17,284 bases of DNA from Campylobacter sp. (GCA_024680445.1 JAILCJ010000018.1:1-17284), one strand, 5' to 3'; positions 1-9,843 are shown, counted from the first letter of the stretch. Numbers and translations: made by a program. The notes: generated by a model not told the origin, from the sequence alone.

Positions 1-34
1 TTTAAAATAAAAAATTTAACAAAAAGGTTAAAAA

Positions 35-2149
35 TTGATCAAATTTTATACTAAATTTATGCATTTTTTTGAGAATTTTCATCTTTCAAAACAAAAAACT
101 TTGTTGATACTTATGGCGTTTATGTTTAGCGTTGGGGCGAGGTTTCTTTGGGTTGATTGGGCTTATGATATAGGAGATATATTTATAAACAACGGCGTTT
201 TGATGATAAATACAAATGACGGATACGCCTTTGCCGAGGGTGCAAGGGATATGTTGGCTGGTTTTCATCAAGAAAACGATTTGAGCTATTATGGCAATCC
301 GCTTAGCACCTTAACTTACTGGATAGTCAAGTATATGGGTATAAAACTAGAATTTGTGATGCTTTATCTTAGTGTATTTTTAAGTTCGCTCATTTGCGTT
401 GGAGTTTTGCTAATCGCCTTTGAATACAATCAAGCCAAAGCTGGTTTTGCCGCTGCCTTGCTTGCTGGCGTGGCAAATAGCTACTACAACCGAACCATGG
501 CTGGGTATTTTGACACAGATATGCTTACCGTGGTAATTCCTGTTTTTATCGTTTGGGGTTTGATTCGGGTTTTGGAGCGAAAAAATCCTTTCGATATCAT
601 CATAGCACCGCTTTTTGTCTTGCTTTATAATTGGTGGTATACGAGCGGTTTTTCCCTTGTTAGCCTTACTACCTTGCTTTTTGGACTTTACACCTTAGTT
701 TTTGACAGAAAAAATTCGCTAAATTATCTCACTCTTGCACTTATGCTTATTGGCATTGCGAGTTTAAATTTTTATCTTAAAATTTTACTCATTTTGGCTG
801 TGTATTTTTATGTGATATATAGTAAAAATAAATTAAATATCAAAATTTCTTTTGCTTTACTTTTTGTTTCTTTCTTGCTATTTACCATTATGGGTGGGCT
901 AAATCCTATCTGGTTTCAACTAAAATTTTATATATTTAGAGACAGTGCAGAGCTTGCAAATACAAGTTTTAGATATTTTAATGTCAATCAAACCATACAA
1001 GAATCAAGCATGATAGACTTACAAATTTTTTGCGAACGCATAAGTTCTAGCGTCATAGTTTTTATCTGCTCGCTTGTAGGACTTGGCTTTTTTTGTTATA
1101 AATATAAAAGTTTTATAGTTTCGTTTGGCATGTTAGCACTTGGATTTATGGCTTTAAAAGGCGGACTAAGATTTACTATATACGCCGTGCCGATTATGGC
1201 AATGGGTTTTGGATATTTTGTATACATTTTACTAAATTTTTTCAAGCTAAAAAACGGCTTTTTTTCGGCAATTTACGCACTTATCGTTCTTGGAGCACTC
1301 TATCCGTCCATAATGCATATAAAACAATACCAAGTAACAACCGTTTTTTACGCAAATGAAGTTGAAAATTTAGAAAAAATCAAAAAAATTGCTGATCGTG
1401 AAGACTATGTTTTGGCATGGTGGGATTATGGTTATGGTTTGAGATATTATAGCGATGTAAAAACGCTTATAGACGGCGGAAAACACCTTGGACGAGATAA
1501 TTATGCCGTTAGTTTTGCCTTGTTTAAAGATCAAAATGCTTCGGCAAATATGGCAAGACTAGAAGTTGAATACACACAAAGAAATTTTAAAGAAAAATTT
1601 GGCACAAACTTAAATCAAATGATAAAAGAATATGGATCAAATTCTCTTGATGAATTTTTGATTTTGCTAAATGATAAAAATTTCAAAACTCCGCCAAAAA
1701 CTCGTGAAATTTATTATTATTTACCAGAGCGTATGCTCGATATTTTCCCAACGATAGTGCAGTTTAGCAATCTTGATCTAAACACAGGCAAGAAGTATTC
1801 TGACCCATTTTTTATAGTTTTTTCAGACGAATATATCAAAAAACATATCATTAGCTTTTCTGACGATCATAAAACAATCACTATAAATGGCGAAGAAATC
1901 GAGCTAGACGGATATTTTGAAAGCAGATATGACGAAAATGAAAAATTGCAAATTACTTCAAATTTTTATGATATGACTAGCGGATTTTATGTGATATATA
2001 TGCGAGATCAGGGCAAATACTTGCTACTTGATAAAAACATGCTAAACTCGACTTTTATACAACTTTATGTTTTAGAAAATTATGATAAAGAGCTATTTGA
2101 GCCAGTTATTTTAGACAGGGCAGCAAAAATTTATAGGTTAAAAAAATGA
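35..2149 (+). CDS. pglB: PglB oligosaccharyltransferase (N-glycosylation)
   Basis: Integral-membrane oligosaccharyltransferase of the STT3/PglB family; it transfers the lipid-linked glycan from undecaprenyl diphosphate to Asn in D/E-X-N-X-S/T sequons on the periplasmic side. The 704 residues are close to the roughly 713 of C. jejuni PglB. The N-terminal two-thirds is hydrophobic with many membrane segments; a periplasmic C-terminal domain follows from about residue 435. Visible active-site features are D62 in the first DGYAF loop, D160 and D162 in FDTDM, E323 in NQTIQE, the WWDYG signature at 462-466, DGGK at 480-483, and an MxxI motif at 567-570. The start is TTG, preceded by AAAAAGG at 21-27; an in-frame ATG at 59 is the alternative. 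The gene heads a run with pglA, pglC and pglD. An internal DQNAS sequon lies at residues 499-503. Upstream sequence is too short to show a promoter or preceding gene. Confidence 0.96.
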   Translation: MIKFYTKFMHFFENFHLSKQKTLLILMAFMFSVGARFLWVDWAYDIGDIFINNGVLMINTNDGYAFAEGARDMLAGFHQENDLSYYGNPLSTLTYWIVKYMGIKLEFVMLYLSVFLSSLICVGVLLIAFEYNQAKAGFAAALLAGVANSYYNRTMAGYFDTDMLTVVIPVFIVWGLIRVLERKNPFDIIIAPLFVLLYNWWYTSGFSLVSLTTLLFGLYTLVFDRKNSLNYLTLALMLIGIASLNFYLKILLILAVYFYVIYSKNKLNIKISFALLFVSFLLFTIMGGLNPIWFQLKFYIFRDSAELANTSFRYFNVNQTIQESSMIDLQIFCERISSSVIVFICSLVGLGFFCYKYKSFIVSFGMLALGFMALKGGLRFTIYAVPIMAMGFGYFVYILLNFFKLKNGFFSAIYALIVLGALYPSIMHIKQYQVTTVFYANEVENLEKIKKIADREDYVLAWWDYGYGLRYYSDVKTLIDGGKHLGRDNYAVSFALFKDQNASANMARLEVEYTQRNFKEKFGTNLNQMIKEYGSNSLDEFLILLNDKNFKTPPKTREIYYYLPERMLDIFPTIVQFSNLDLNTGKKYSDPFFIVFSDEYIKKHIISFSDDHKTITINGEEIELDGYFESRYDENEKLQITSNFYDMTSGFYVIYMRDQGKYLLLDKNMLNSTFIQLYVLENYDKELFEPVILDRAAKIYRLKK

Positions 2150-2265
2150 AAAAAACCATGCTTTGCATCAAAGCCAAAATTTCAAATAGCCTTGCTAAAA
2201 TGGCAAATCAAATTTCAAAAAATATAAATTTTTACGCACAAAAAGGCAAAAAATGGCAAGGATAG
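2146..2265 (+). CDS. Possible 39-aa small ORF bridging pglB and pglA
   Basis: An ATG overlaps the pglB stop codon in an ATGA arrangement and opens a 39-codon lysine-rich frame that ends at TAG inside the first codons of pglA. Its frame therefore spans the whole 103-bp gap between pglB and pglA. A weak AGG lies about 9 bases upstream. There is no signal peptide, clear membrane segment or recognisable domain. It may be a translated bridge that couples pglA translation to pglB, or simply an open frame in AT-rich spacer. I do not recognise it in other pgl loci. Confidence is low because the frame is short and of ordinary composition. Confidence 0.22.
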   Translation: MKKTMLCIKAKISNSLAKMANQISKNINFYAQKGKKWQG

Positions 2266-3380
2266 GCTTTCTTTCTCATGCTGATATGAGTATTTATTAT
2301 TTTAGAAGCCCCATAATGCGAGCTTTGCAAAAAAACGGGCACGAAGTTTTTGCTATTTGTCCAGATGGAGAATATGTAAAACGGCTAAAAAATGAATTCA
2401 AAGTAATTACCTATGAGCTTGATAAAGCAAGTTTAAATCCATTTATAGTATTTAAAAACGCCAAAAAATTAAGTGAAATTTTGGCTGGTTTAAAACTTGA
2501 TTTGCTCCAAACTTCGGCACATAAGTCAAATGTCTTTGGCACTTTTGCCGCCAAAAAAGCCGGTATAAAATATGTAATAAACTTAGTCGAAGGGCTTGGA
2601 AGTTTTTATATAGATGATGATTTTAAAACCAAAATAATTAGAAATTTTATAGAAATTTTATACAAAAAAGCCCTAAATATGAGTAATGCTTGCATTTTTG
2701 TAAATCAAAGCGATCCGCAGTATTTTTTAAGCAAGAATCTAATAGCCAAAGAAAAAATTATAAAAATCGCAAGTGTTGGCGTAAATAGCCAAAAATTTGA
2801 TCCAAATTCTACAAAAGCTATCAAATTTGATGAAATAAAAAATAATGAAAAAATCATTTTGATGATAGCTAGGGCCATGTGGCACAAAGGCGTTAGAGAA
2901 TTTTACGAAGCTAGCGAACTTTTAAAAGATAGAAAAGATTGTAAATTTGTTTATGTGGGCGAAGGTTTTGCTGGCAATAAATCAACCGCGAGTGAAGATT
3001 TTTTACGCGGTAAAAATGTGCTTTATCTTGGAGCAAGAGACGATGTGCCAGAGCTTTTAAAGGCAAGTTATATGCTGGTTTTGCCTAGCTATAAAGAAGG
3101 TTTTCCACGCACGGTTTTAGAGGCCATGAGTATGCAAAAACCAGTCGTTGCTAGTAATGTTTCAGGTTGCAATGAAGCCGTTATACAAGGCAAAAATGGC
3201 TTGCTTTGCGAGGTCAAAAATGCAAAGGATTTAGCCAAAAAGATCGAAACCTTGCTTGATGATGAAAATTTGGCAGCCAAGCTTGGTAAAAACGGTAGAA
3301 TAATGGTACAATCCGAGTTTGATGAAAATATCATTGCTAAAAAATATCTTGAAGTTTATAGGAAATTTATAAATGTATAA
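2253..3380 (+). CDS. pglA: PglA alpha-1,3-GalNAc transferase (GT4)
   Basis: Cytoplasmic-face glycosyltransferase that adds the first GalNAc, from UDP-GalNAc, to undecaprenyl-diphosphate-linked diNAc-bacillosamine. The 375 residues match the usual 376 of C. jejuni PglA. The GT-B fold shows an N-terminal half opening with RIGFLSHA, an AHKSN segment near 89-93 and EGLGSFYID at 113-121. The C-terminal donor-binding half contains ARAMWHKG near 206-213 and the GT4 EX7E pair at E282 and E290 within [14 protein letters not shown]. The ATG start has a good AAAAGG ribosome site at 2241-2246. The last 8 bases overlap the start of pglC, so the two are probably translationally coupled. The family is clear; donor specificity is inferred from close resemblance to PglA and from position between pglB and pglC. 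Confidence 0.95.
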   Translation: MARIGFLSHADMSIYYFRSPIMRALQKNGHEVFAICPDGEYVKRLKNEFKVITYELDKASLNPFIVFKNAKKLSEILAGLKLDLLQTSAHKSNVFGTFAAKKAGIKYVINLVEGLGSFYIDDDFKTKIIRNFIEILYKKALNMSNACIFVNQSDPQYFLSKNLIAKEKIIKIASVGVNSQKFDPNSTKAIKFDEIKNNEKIILMIARAMWHKGVREFYEASELLKDRKDCKFVYVGEGFAGNKSTASEDFLRGKNVLYLGARDDVPELLKASYMLVLPSYKEGFPRTVLEAMSMQKPVVASNVSGCNEAVIQGKNGLLCEVKNAKDLAKKIETLLDDENLAAKLGKNGRIMVQSEFDENIIAKKYLEVYRKFINV

Positions 3381-3978
3381 AAATTTTTTTAAAAGATTTT
3401 TGGATTTTTTCGCTGCACTTTTACTCATCATTATAACCCTGCCTTTTAGCGTATTTACGGCGATTTTTGTGTATTTTAAAATCAGCAAAGATGTGATATT
3501 TACCCAAGAGCGTCCGGGCTTAAATGAGAAAATTTTTAAAATTTACAAATTTAAAACCATGAGCGATGAAAAAGATGAAAACGGCGTTTTGCTAAGCGAT
3601 GAATTTAGGCTAAATCGCTATGGCAAACTTATACGAAGCCTTAGTCTTGATGAATTGCCCCAACTTATAAATGTGCTAAAAGGCGATATGAGTTTCATAG
3701 GCCCAAGACCGCTTTTATGCGAGTATCTTCCGCTTTACGATCAAACGCAAAAACACCGCCACGACGTGCGTCCGGGCATAACTGGACTAGCACAAATAAA
3801 TGGACGAAATGCTATAAGTTGGAGGAAAAAATTTAAATACGATGTATATTACGCAAAAAATTTAAGCCTTGCCATGGATTTTAAAATCGCCCTTTTGACG
3901 ATAAAAAAAGTCATCAAAAAAGACGGCGTAAGCAAAGAAGGCATGGCTACAACGGAGAAATTTAATGGCAAAAACTAA
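3373..3978 (+). CDS. pglC: PglC phosphoglycosyl transferase (diNAc-bacillosamine-1-P)
   Basis: Small monotopic phosphoglycosyl transferase that moves phospho-diNAc-bacillosamine from UDP to undecaprenyl phosphate, the first membrane step of the pgl pathway. The 201 residues are typical (C. jejuni about 200). K7 and R8 precede a hydrophobic re-entrant helix at about 9-36; the catalytic Asp-Glu dyad is D93-E94 in [10 protein letters not shown], with the family motifs FIGPRP at 108-113 and RPGITG at 133-138. In C. jejuni a Ser-Pro pair breaks the re-entrant helix; here the pair reads Leu-Pro (L23-P24), so the proline is kept. It overlaps pglA by 8 bases and pglD by 14 bases, in the middle of a coupled cluster. 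Identification is firm. Confidence 0.95.
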   Translation: MYKNFFKRFLDFFAALLLIIITLPFSVFTAIFVYFKISKDVIFTQERPGLNEKIFKIYKFKTMSDEKDENGVLLSDEFRLNRYGKLIRSLSLDELPQLINVLKGDMSFIGPRPLLCEYLPLYDQTQKHRHDVRPGITGLAQINGRNAISWRKKFKYDVYYAKNLSLAMDFKIALLTIKKVIKKDGVSKEGMATTEKFNGKN

Positions 3979-4546
3979 AATTTATATTTATGGTCAAAGC
4001 GGACATGGATTCGTTTGTGCGGACATAGCAAGGGCGTGCGGATACGATGAGATAGTATTTTTAGACGATAAAAACGAACTAAAATTTAGTGAAAATTTGC
4101 CAAAGGCTGACATTATAATAGCCATAGGAAATAACAAAATTCGCCAAATTTTAGATGAAAATGTACGAAGTTACGGTTTTAATATCGTTAGTCTTATTCA
4201 CCCAAGTGCCGTTGTTAGCCCATCTGCCGTGATAGAACCGGGCGTTGTTGTCATGCCAAAAGCCGTGATAAACGCAAAAGCCGTGATAAAAAGAGGAGCT
4301 ATCATAAATAGCGGAGCTGTTATAGAGCATGAATGTTTTATAGGCGAATTTGCTCATATAAGCCCAAATGCCGCACTTGCTGGCAATGTTAAAGTCGGAA
4401 ACAGAACCCATATAGGCATAGGTTCGAGCGTGATTCAGTGTTTAAATATCGGCTCGGATTGCATTATAGGGGCAGGCAGTGTCGTAGTGCGAGATATCAT
4501 AGACGGCGTAAAAGCTTATGGCGTGCCAGCAAAGGTTAAAAGATAA
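3965..4546 (+). CDS. pglD: PglD UDP-4-amino-sugar N-acetyltransferase
   Basis: Acetyl-CoA-dependent transferase that acetylates the C4 amine made by PglE, giving UDP-N,N'-diacetylbacillosamine. The 193 residues match the family (C. jejuni 195). The N-terminal alpha/beta sugar-nucleotide part starts with [11 protein letters not shown] at 5-15 and DD at 34-35. A left-handed beta-helix follows, built from hexapeptide repeats from about residue 80 to 180 (SAVVSP, AVIEPG, VINAKA and similar). The catalytic histidine is H122 in [13 protein letters not shown], with E123 beside it and H131 conserved. The ATG start has a GGAG ribosome site at 3954-3957 inside pglC and overlaps pglC by 14 bases. It is the last gene before a 164-bp gap, which may mark a transcription-unit boundary. 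Confidence 0.95.
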   Translation: MAKTKIYIYGQSGHGFVCADIARACGYDEIVFLDDKNELKFSENLPKADIIIAIGNNKIRQILDENVRSYGFNIVSLIHPSAVVSPSAVIEPGVVVMPKAVINAKAVIKRGAIINSGAVIEHECFIGEFAHISPNAALAGNVKVGNRTHIGIGSSVIQCLNIGSDCIIGAGSVVVRDIIDGVKAYGVPAKVKR

Positions 4547-4632
4547 AAATTTTTTAAAATTTGATGTTAAAATTTTTAAATTTGAAATTTAAAAGTAAAA
4601 AATCAAAAAATAATTTAAGATTCAAATTTAAG

Positions 4633-4641
4633 TGCTACAAT
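4633..4641 (+). promoter_or_regulatory. Possible second, weaker pglE promoter (upstream copy)
   Basis: TGC followed by TACAAT (4636-4641) in the upstream copy of the duplicated unit. The hexamer matches the consensus at 5 of 6 bases. If active, it would start transcription near 4648 and give a longer pglE leader. It could equally be a decayed duplicate. Confidence 0.4.
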
Positions 4642-4676
4642 TCACACAAAAATTTTAAAAAATTATGGAATTTAAG

Positions 4677-4685
4677 TGCTATAAT
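4677..4685 (+). promoter_or_regulatory. Probable sigma-70 promoter of pglE (extended -10, downstream copy)
   Basis: TGC followed by a perfect TATAAT (4680-4685) gives an extended -10. Upstream sequence is A/T-rich with no clear -35, as is usual for Campylobacter housekeeping promoters. Transcription would start near 4692, leaving a short leader that includes the AAGGA ribosome site at 4701-4705 before the pglE ATG at 4711. Confidence 0.65.
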
Positions 4686-4701
4686 TCGCACAAAATTTTA
4701 A

Positions 4702-5805
<1,104 letters not shown>

Positions 5806-7590
5806 ATGATACTTCAAGCAACAAAACTTAAAAGACTATTGTTTTTTCTAGCAGGCGATGCTATTATTTTTATAGTGTCGATTTACTTTGCGTATTTGTT
5901 GCGTTTTAATGGCAATATCCCAGATATTTTTTATAATGGATTTTTATTTACTCTCGCACTTTTGCTTATTTTAAAATTTTCATTTATGTGGCTTTTTAAA
6001 ATTTATAAAGTGCCGTGGAGATTTTTCGGACTAAACGAAGCTAGAAAAATTTTGCTAGTGCATATTTGCTCACTAGCAATTTTCATAATGGTATTTTTTA
6101 TAGTGCAAGACTGGATAAAACCTTATCCGCAAAGCGTTATTTGGATAGATTTTGTTATATCTTGCCTTTTGGTAGGTATGCTTAGAATTTCAAAACGTAT
6201 TTTTCTTGACTTTTCGCCAAAACCGCATCGTGGCGAACCTTGCATAGTTTATGGTGCTACAACAAAGGCTATACATGTTTTAAATGGCTTAAAACAAGGC
6301 TATCTTGACTTTTATGCCGTTGCCGTGGTTGATGCAAGACCCGATCTTATCGGCACTTATTGTGACGGATTCTTGGTTCAAGATAAAAGCGAAATTCCAA
6401 GCATCATTAAAGAATACAATGTCAAAACCGCTATCATCGCTCTTGCCATAACCCAAGACGAACTTCAAGTTATTTTTGATGAATTAACGGCACAAGGAAT
6501 TCGTGATTTTAAACGATTTTCAATGGTTGAAAACAATCCTATCAAAGATATTTCTATCGAAGATTTGTTAGCTAGAAAACCAAAAGACTTAAACCCTGAT
6601 ATCATTGCAAATTTCTTAAAAGATAAGGTTGTTTTAGTAACTGGCGGCGGGGGTAGCATAGGTAGTGAAATTTGTAAACAATGCTTGAAATTTGGTGTCA
6701 AACAGCTAATCATGGTCGATCACAGCGAGTATAATCTCTATGCTATCGGCGAAAACACAAAAGATAAACGAACCGTTAGCAAACTCGTAAATATCACACA
6801 CGAAAAGGATTTTGAGAAAATTTTTGCCGAGTACAAACCTCAAATCGTTATCCATGCAGCCGCTTATAAACATGTTCCGCTTTGCGAATTTAACCCACGT
6901 CCAGCGGTTATTAACAATATCATAGGCACAAAAAAAGTCGTGGATTTATCTAAAAAATATGGGGTTAAAAAAGTCGTTATGATAAGCTCTGACAAGGCTG
7001 TTCGCCCAACAAATATCATGGGTACAACAAAACGTGTTTGCGAACTTTATGCCCTAAATTCCAACGAAAGTGGCAACTGCGAGATAGTTTGTGTACGTTT
7101 TGGAAATGTGCTTGGTTCAAGCGGTTCTGTCATACCAAAATTTAAAGATCAAATCGAAAAAAATAAAGCTCTTAGCGTTACTCACCCAGATATCACTCGT
7201 TATTTTATGCTAACAAGCGAGGCTTGCCAACTGGTTTTACAAGCCGCTTCTATCGCAAAAGGTGGCGAACTTTTCGTGCTTGATATGGGTGAGCCGGTAA
7301 AAATAGTAGATTTGGCTAAAAAAATGCTTTTACTTTCAAACAAAGAACACCTTGGAATCGAGTTTGTAGGACTTAGACCGGGTGAAAAACTTTATGAAGA
7401 ATTGCTTATAAATCCAAATGATGTGCAAACCAAATTTGAAAGTATTTTTGTAACACATTCAGACCCTTATGACTTAAATTTGCTAAATTCACAAATTTCA
7501 AAACTTTGCGAATTAAAAGACGATGAAATCGCTACTGCACTCAAAGACATCGTCCCAGAATTCAAACACGCTTTAAATCAAAAAGGATAA
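5806..7590 (+). CDS. pglF: PglF membrane-bound UDP-GlcNAc 4,6-dehydratase
   Basis: Catalyses the first step of bacillosamine synthesis, UDP-GlcNAc to UDP-4-keto-6-deoxy-GlcNAc, with NAD+. At 594 residues it is very close to C. jejuni PglF (590). The N-terminal region has about four membrane helices (roughly 10-32, 43-65, 82-101, 109-127). A first nucleotide-binding-like domain spans about 140-240, and the catalytic short-chain dehydrogenase domain runs from about 270. The Rossmann motif TGGGGSIGSE is at 279-288, the NAD-side DHSEYN at 305-310 and SSDKAVRPT at 394-402. The usual SDR tyrosine of YxxxK is methionine here (M405, K409), a known hallmark of PglF-type enzymes in which the nearby D396-K397 pair takes over acid-base chemistry. 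It abuts pglE, and the ribosome site of pglG lies in its last codons. Confidence 0.95.
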   Translation: MILQATKLKRLLFFLAGDAIIFIVSIYFAYLLRFNGNIPDIFYNGFLFTLALLLILKFSFMWLFKIYKVPWRFFGLNEARKILLVHICSLAIFIMVFFIVQDWIKPYPQSVIWIDFVISCLLVGMLRISKRIFLDFSPKPHRGEPCIVYGATTKAIHVLNGLKQGYLDFYAVAVVDARPDLIGTYCDGFLVQDKSEIPSIIKEYNVKTAIIALAITQDELQVIFDELTAQGIRDFKRFSMVENNPIKDISIEDLLARKPKDLNPDIIANFLKDKVVLVTGGGGSIGSEICKQCLKFGVKQLIMVDHSEYNLYAIGENTKDKRTVSKLVNITHEKDFEKIFAEYKPQIVIHAAAYKHVPLCEFNPRPAVINNIIGTKKVVDLSKKYGVKKVVMISSDKAVRPTNIMGTTKRVCELYALNSNESGNCEIVCVRFGNVLGSSGSVIPKFKDQIEKNKALSVTHPDITRYFMLTSEACQLVLQAASIAKGGELFVLDMGEPVKIVDLAKKMLLLSNKEHLGIEFVGLRPGEKLYEELLINPNDVQTKFESIFVTHSDPYDLNLLNSQISKLCELKDDEIATALKDIVPEFKHALNQKG

Positions 7591-7592
7591 AT

Positions 7593-8489
7593 TTGATACT
7601 AAAAGAAATCAAACGTTACAGCGAGGCAAGATATAAAATCAGAGCCTATCTGCACTATATTTTTACAAGAAATTTGCCAGATCACTCACCAACTCTTAGC
7701 ATAGAAAGCATAAACGAAAGTTTTAAACATATGACTTATGAGGTAGACAAATTTGATGCTTTTTATGTGCTTGACAACAGCGGTTTGCAGGTGCAAGATG
7801 CGATAAGTTTAAATACCGAATTTAAACATGGTGGCGGTGAAAATCGTGCTCACAAGGCGTATTATTACGACTGCATAAAAGAGGGCAAATTTGTTATTAC
7901 CGACCCATATCCCTCAAAATTTAATGGGGAACTTTGTGTAACGGCTAGCATGCCTATATACAATGATAAAAATGAATTAAAATTTATCGCATGCGGAGAT
8001 ATTTCTTTAAAAAATGTCCTTAAAATCGCTGGTATCGGCAATCTCGAAGGATATTTTTCAAATTTCGAACGCTTTTTTTACGCTCTGATTTGTGCGGCTT
8101 TATTTATGATATGCTCGTTTTTATTTTGGCACGGCGTAAGGGGCTTTTTGGAGAAAAGTTTCGTTCATGTAAATGTAGAAGAAATTTTTGAATCAACTAT
8201 CATTTTGACCTTGGCTCTGGCGATTTTTGATCTTGTAAAAACGATATTTGAAGAAGAAGTTATAGGCAAACACCACGATGAAAATAGCATGATATACAAA
8301 ACCATGGTGAGATTTATCGGCTCTATCATAATCGCCCTTGCCATAGAAGCCTTGATGTTGGTGTTTAAATTTGCCATTACGGCACCTGAAAATATCATAA
8401 ACGCCATTTATCTTATCAGCGGCGTAGCCCTTTTAATGGTTGCGCTTAGTGTTTATTTGTTTAGCGTTAAAAAACAGGAGAAAAAATGA
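7593..8489 (+). CDS. pglG: PglG, membrane protein with PDC-like sensor domain (function unknown)
   Basis: Resembles PglG of the Campylobacter pgl locus, a conserved protein with no established step in glycan synthesis. The first 30 residues are basic. Residues about 45-145 look like a PDC/Cache-type sensor fold, with FDAFYVLDNSG at 54-64, a TDPYPS segment at 103-108 and a strand ending FIACGDISL. Four hydrophobic helices follow at about 161-179, 200-218, 240-260 and 270-291, and the C-terminus is basic. No kinase, methyl-acceptor or cyclase domain is present. No membrane helix precedes the sensor part, which is unusual for a PDC domain, so its location is uncertain. The start is TTG with a strong AAAAGGA site at 7581-7587. 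The last 4 bases overlap the hisH start (ATGA). Identification as PglG is good; the sensor call is inference. Confidence 0.85.
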   Translation: MILKEIKRYSEARYKIRAYLHYIFTRNLPDHSPTLSIESINESFKHMTYEVDKFDAFYVLDNSGLQVQDAISLNTEFKHGGGENRAHKAYYYDCIKEGKFVITDPYPSKFNGELCVTASMPIYNDKNELKFIACGDISLKNVLKIAGIGNLEGYFSNFERFFYALICAALFMICSFLFWHGVRGFLEKSFVHVNVEEIFESTIILTLALAIFDLVKTIFEEEVIGKHHDENSMIYKTMVRFIGSIIIALAIEALMLVFKFAITAPENIINAIYLISGVALLMVALSVYLFSVKKQEKK

Positions 8490-9097
8490 TAGCCATAATC
8501 GACTACGGCGCAGGAAATATTCAAAGTGTGCGTAATGCTATCGAAAAAGTCGGTGCAAAGTGCGAACTCGTTAGCGACGCAAATGTTTTAAAAAATTACG
8601 ATAAGGCGATTTTGCCGGGCGTTGGAGCCTTTGCACAAGCCATGCAAAAACTAAAAAATGCAAATATGCACGAAGCCATAAAAGAATTTTGCAAAAGTGG
8701 CAAAGCCTTTTTAGGCATTTGTTTAGGACTGCAACTACTTTTTGAACAAAGCGAAGAATTCGGCACTTATGAGGGACTTGGACTTTTAAAAGGTCGCATA
8801 GTTCGTTTTGATGAAAGCAAATTTGATAAAGCCTTAAAAATTCCGCATGTAGGCTGGAATACGGTGCATTTTGCTAAGCAAACTCCTATAAATTTAGGTT
8901 TGAGAGAATTTGAATATTTATATTTTGTGCATAGTTATCACTTGCTTTGTGATGATGATGTTAAGCTCGGTACTAGCGAATACGGTTATGAATTTGTAAG
9001 TGCCGTAGCCCATGAAAACATTTTTGCCTTTCAGGCTCACCCAGAAAAAAGCCACGATGTTGGGCTTAAAATTCTAAGAAATTTCAAGGATTTATAA
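8486..9097 (+). CDS. hisH: HisH, glutamine amidotransferase subunit of imidazole glycerol phosphate synthase
   Basis: Class I glutamine amidotransferase that releases ammonia for HisF in histidine synthesis. The 203 residues are of normal length. The nucleophile is C79 in [11 protein letters not shown], and the His-Glu of the catalytic triad are H185 and E187 in FQAHPEKS. The oxyanion strand PGVG is at 44-47, and the HisH-typical HVGWN and YFVHSYH are at 121-125 and 146-152. It overlaps pglG by 4 bases and hisA by 1 base (TAATG). HisH paralogues exist in flagellin-glycan pathways, but direct pairing with hisA argues for true histidine synthesis. Its partner hisF is not in the window. In C. 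jejuni, as I recall, the his genes are in a separate his cluster, so this placement is lineage-specific. Confidence 0.94.
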   Translation: MIAIIDYGAGNIQSVRNAIEKVGAKCELVSDANVLKNYDKAILPGVGAFAQAMQKLKNANMHEAIKEFCKSGKAFLGICLGLQLLFEQSEEFGTYEGLGLLKGRIVRFDESKFDKALKIPHVGWNTVHFAKQTPINLGLREFEYLYFVHSYHLLCDDDVKLGTSEYGYEFVSAVAHENIFAFQAHPEKSHDVGLKILRNFKDL

Positions 9098-9807
9098 TGG
9101 ATATTTTCCCGGCGATTGATCTAAAAGAAGGCAAGGCGGTAAGACTTAGCAAAGGTTTAATGGATTCGGCTAAAATTTATTCAGATACGCCAAGCGATCT
9201 TGCTAAAAAATTTGAAGATATGGGTGCAAAATGGTTACATATAGTAGATCTTGATGGTGCCTTTGCTGGTGAAATGAAAAATTTTGATACGATTTGTAAC
9301 ATAGTAAAAGCTACAAAATTAAAGGTGCAAGTTGGTGGCGGAATTCGCGATGAAGCTCGTATCAAACGCTATCTTGATCTTGGAGTTAGACGAACTATTT
9401 TAGGTTCAGTAGCACTAAATGATCCAAATTTTGTTAAAAGTATGGCTAAAATTTATCCCATAGTCGTCGGTATAGACGCAAAAAACGGCTTTGTAGCGAC
9501 ACAAGGTTGGGCAGATGTTAGCCAAGTTAGGGCTGAAATTTTAGCTAAGGAATTCGCAAATGCAGGCGTTGAAGCGATAATTTGTACCGATATCGCAAAA
9601 GATGGTATGCTAGGCGGAGTAAATGTAGAATTTAGCCTACAAATCGCTCGCGCAAGCGGACTTGAAACCATAGCCAGTGGCGGTGTTAGCTCACTTGACG
9701 ATGTTTTAAGGCTAAAAGAGTGCGGAGAAATTTCAGGTGTTATAGTTGGAAAAGCTTTTTACGAAGGAAAAATCGATTTAAAAATCGCATTTAATAAAAT
9801 TTCTTAG
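9097..9807 (+). CDS. hisA: HisA, ProFAR isomerase
   Basis: (Beta-alpha)8-barrel isomerase that converts ProFAR to PRFAR, the substrate of the HisF-HisH synthase. The 236 residues are normal. It begins [17 protein letters not shown] with catalytic D8. The second acid is D127 in GIDAKNG, T164 lies in [12 protein letters not shown], and the phosphate-binding signatures GGGIR at 80-84 and ASGGVSS at 193-199 are intact. The start overlaps the hisH stop and has an AAGGA site at 9086-9090 inside hisH. A weak AT-rich inverted repeat (9808-9814 with 9826-9832) follows, but no GC-stem terminator. HisA and HisH catalyse neighbouring steps, so the pair is functionally coherent. Confidence 0.95.
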   Translation: MDIFPAIDLKEGKAVRLSKGLMDSAKIYSDTPSDLAKKFEDMGAKWLHIVDLDGAFAGEMKNFDTICNIVKATKLKVQVGGGIRDEARIKRYLDLGVRRTILGSVALNDPNFVKSMAKIYPIVVGIDAKNGFVATQGWADVSQVRAEILAKEFANAGVEAIICTDIAKDGMLGGVNVEFSLQIARASGLETIASGGVSSLDDVLRLKECGEISGVIVGKAFYEGKIDLKIAFNKIS

Positions 9808-9834
9808 TTTTAAAGCTTAGCTAAATTTAAAATT

Positions 9835-9843
9835 TGATAAAAT
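9835..9843 (+). promoter_or_regulatory. Probable promoter of the cheY-prmA-ftsH cluster
   Basis: TGA followed by TAAAAT (9838-9843) forms an extended -10 in an AT-rich 64-base gap, with no obvious -35. Transcription would start near 9850, about 20 bases before the cheY start. A short AGCAA-TTT-TTGCT hairpin (9846-9858) lies at the presumed start of the transcript. Readthrough from hisA is also likely because no strong terminator is seen. Confidence 0.5.

Noticed and set aside
4547..4626. Terminator after pglD
   Set aside because: The palindromes here are almost purely A/T with a one-base centre and no GC stem. They are not distinguishable from background AT-rich spacer.
8486..9097. HisH as a flagellin-sugar amidotransferase of the PtmG/PseA-associated type
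   Set aside because: It is followed directly by hisA rather than by sugar-modification genes, and shows the complete HisH motif set.
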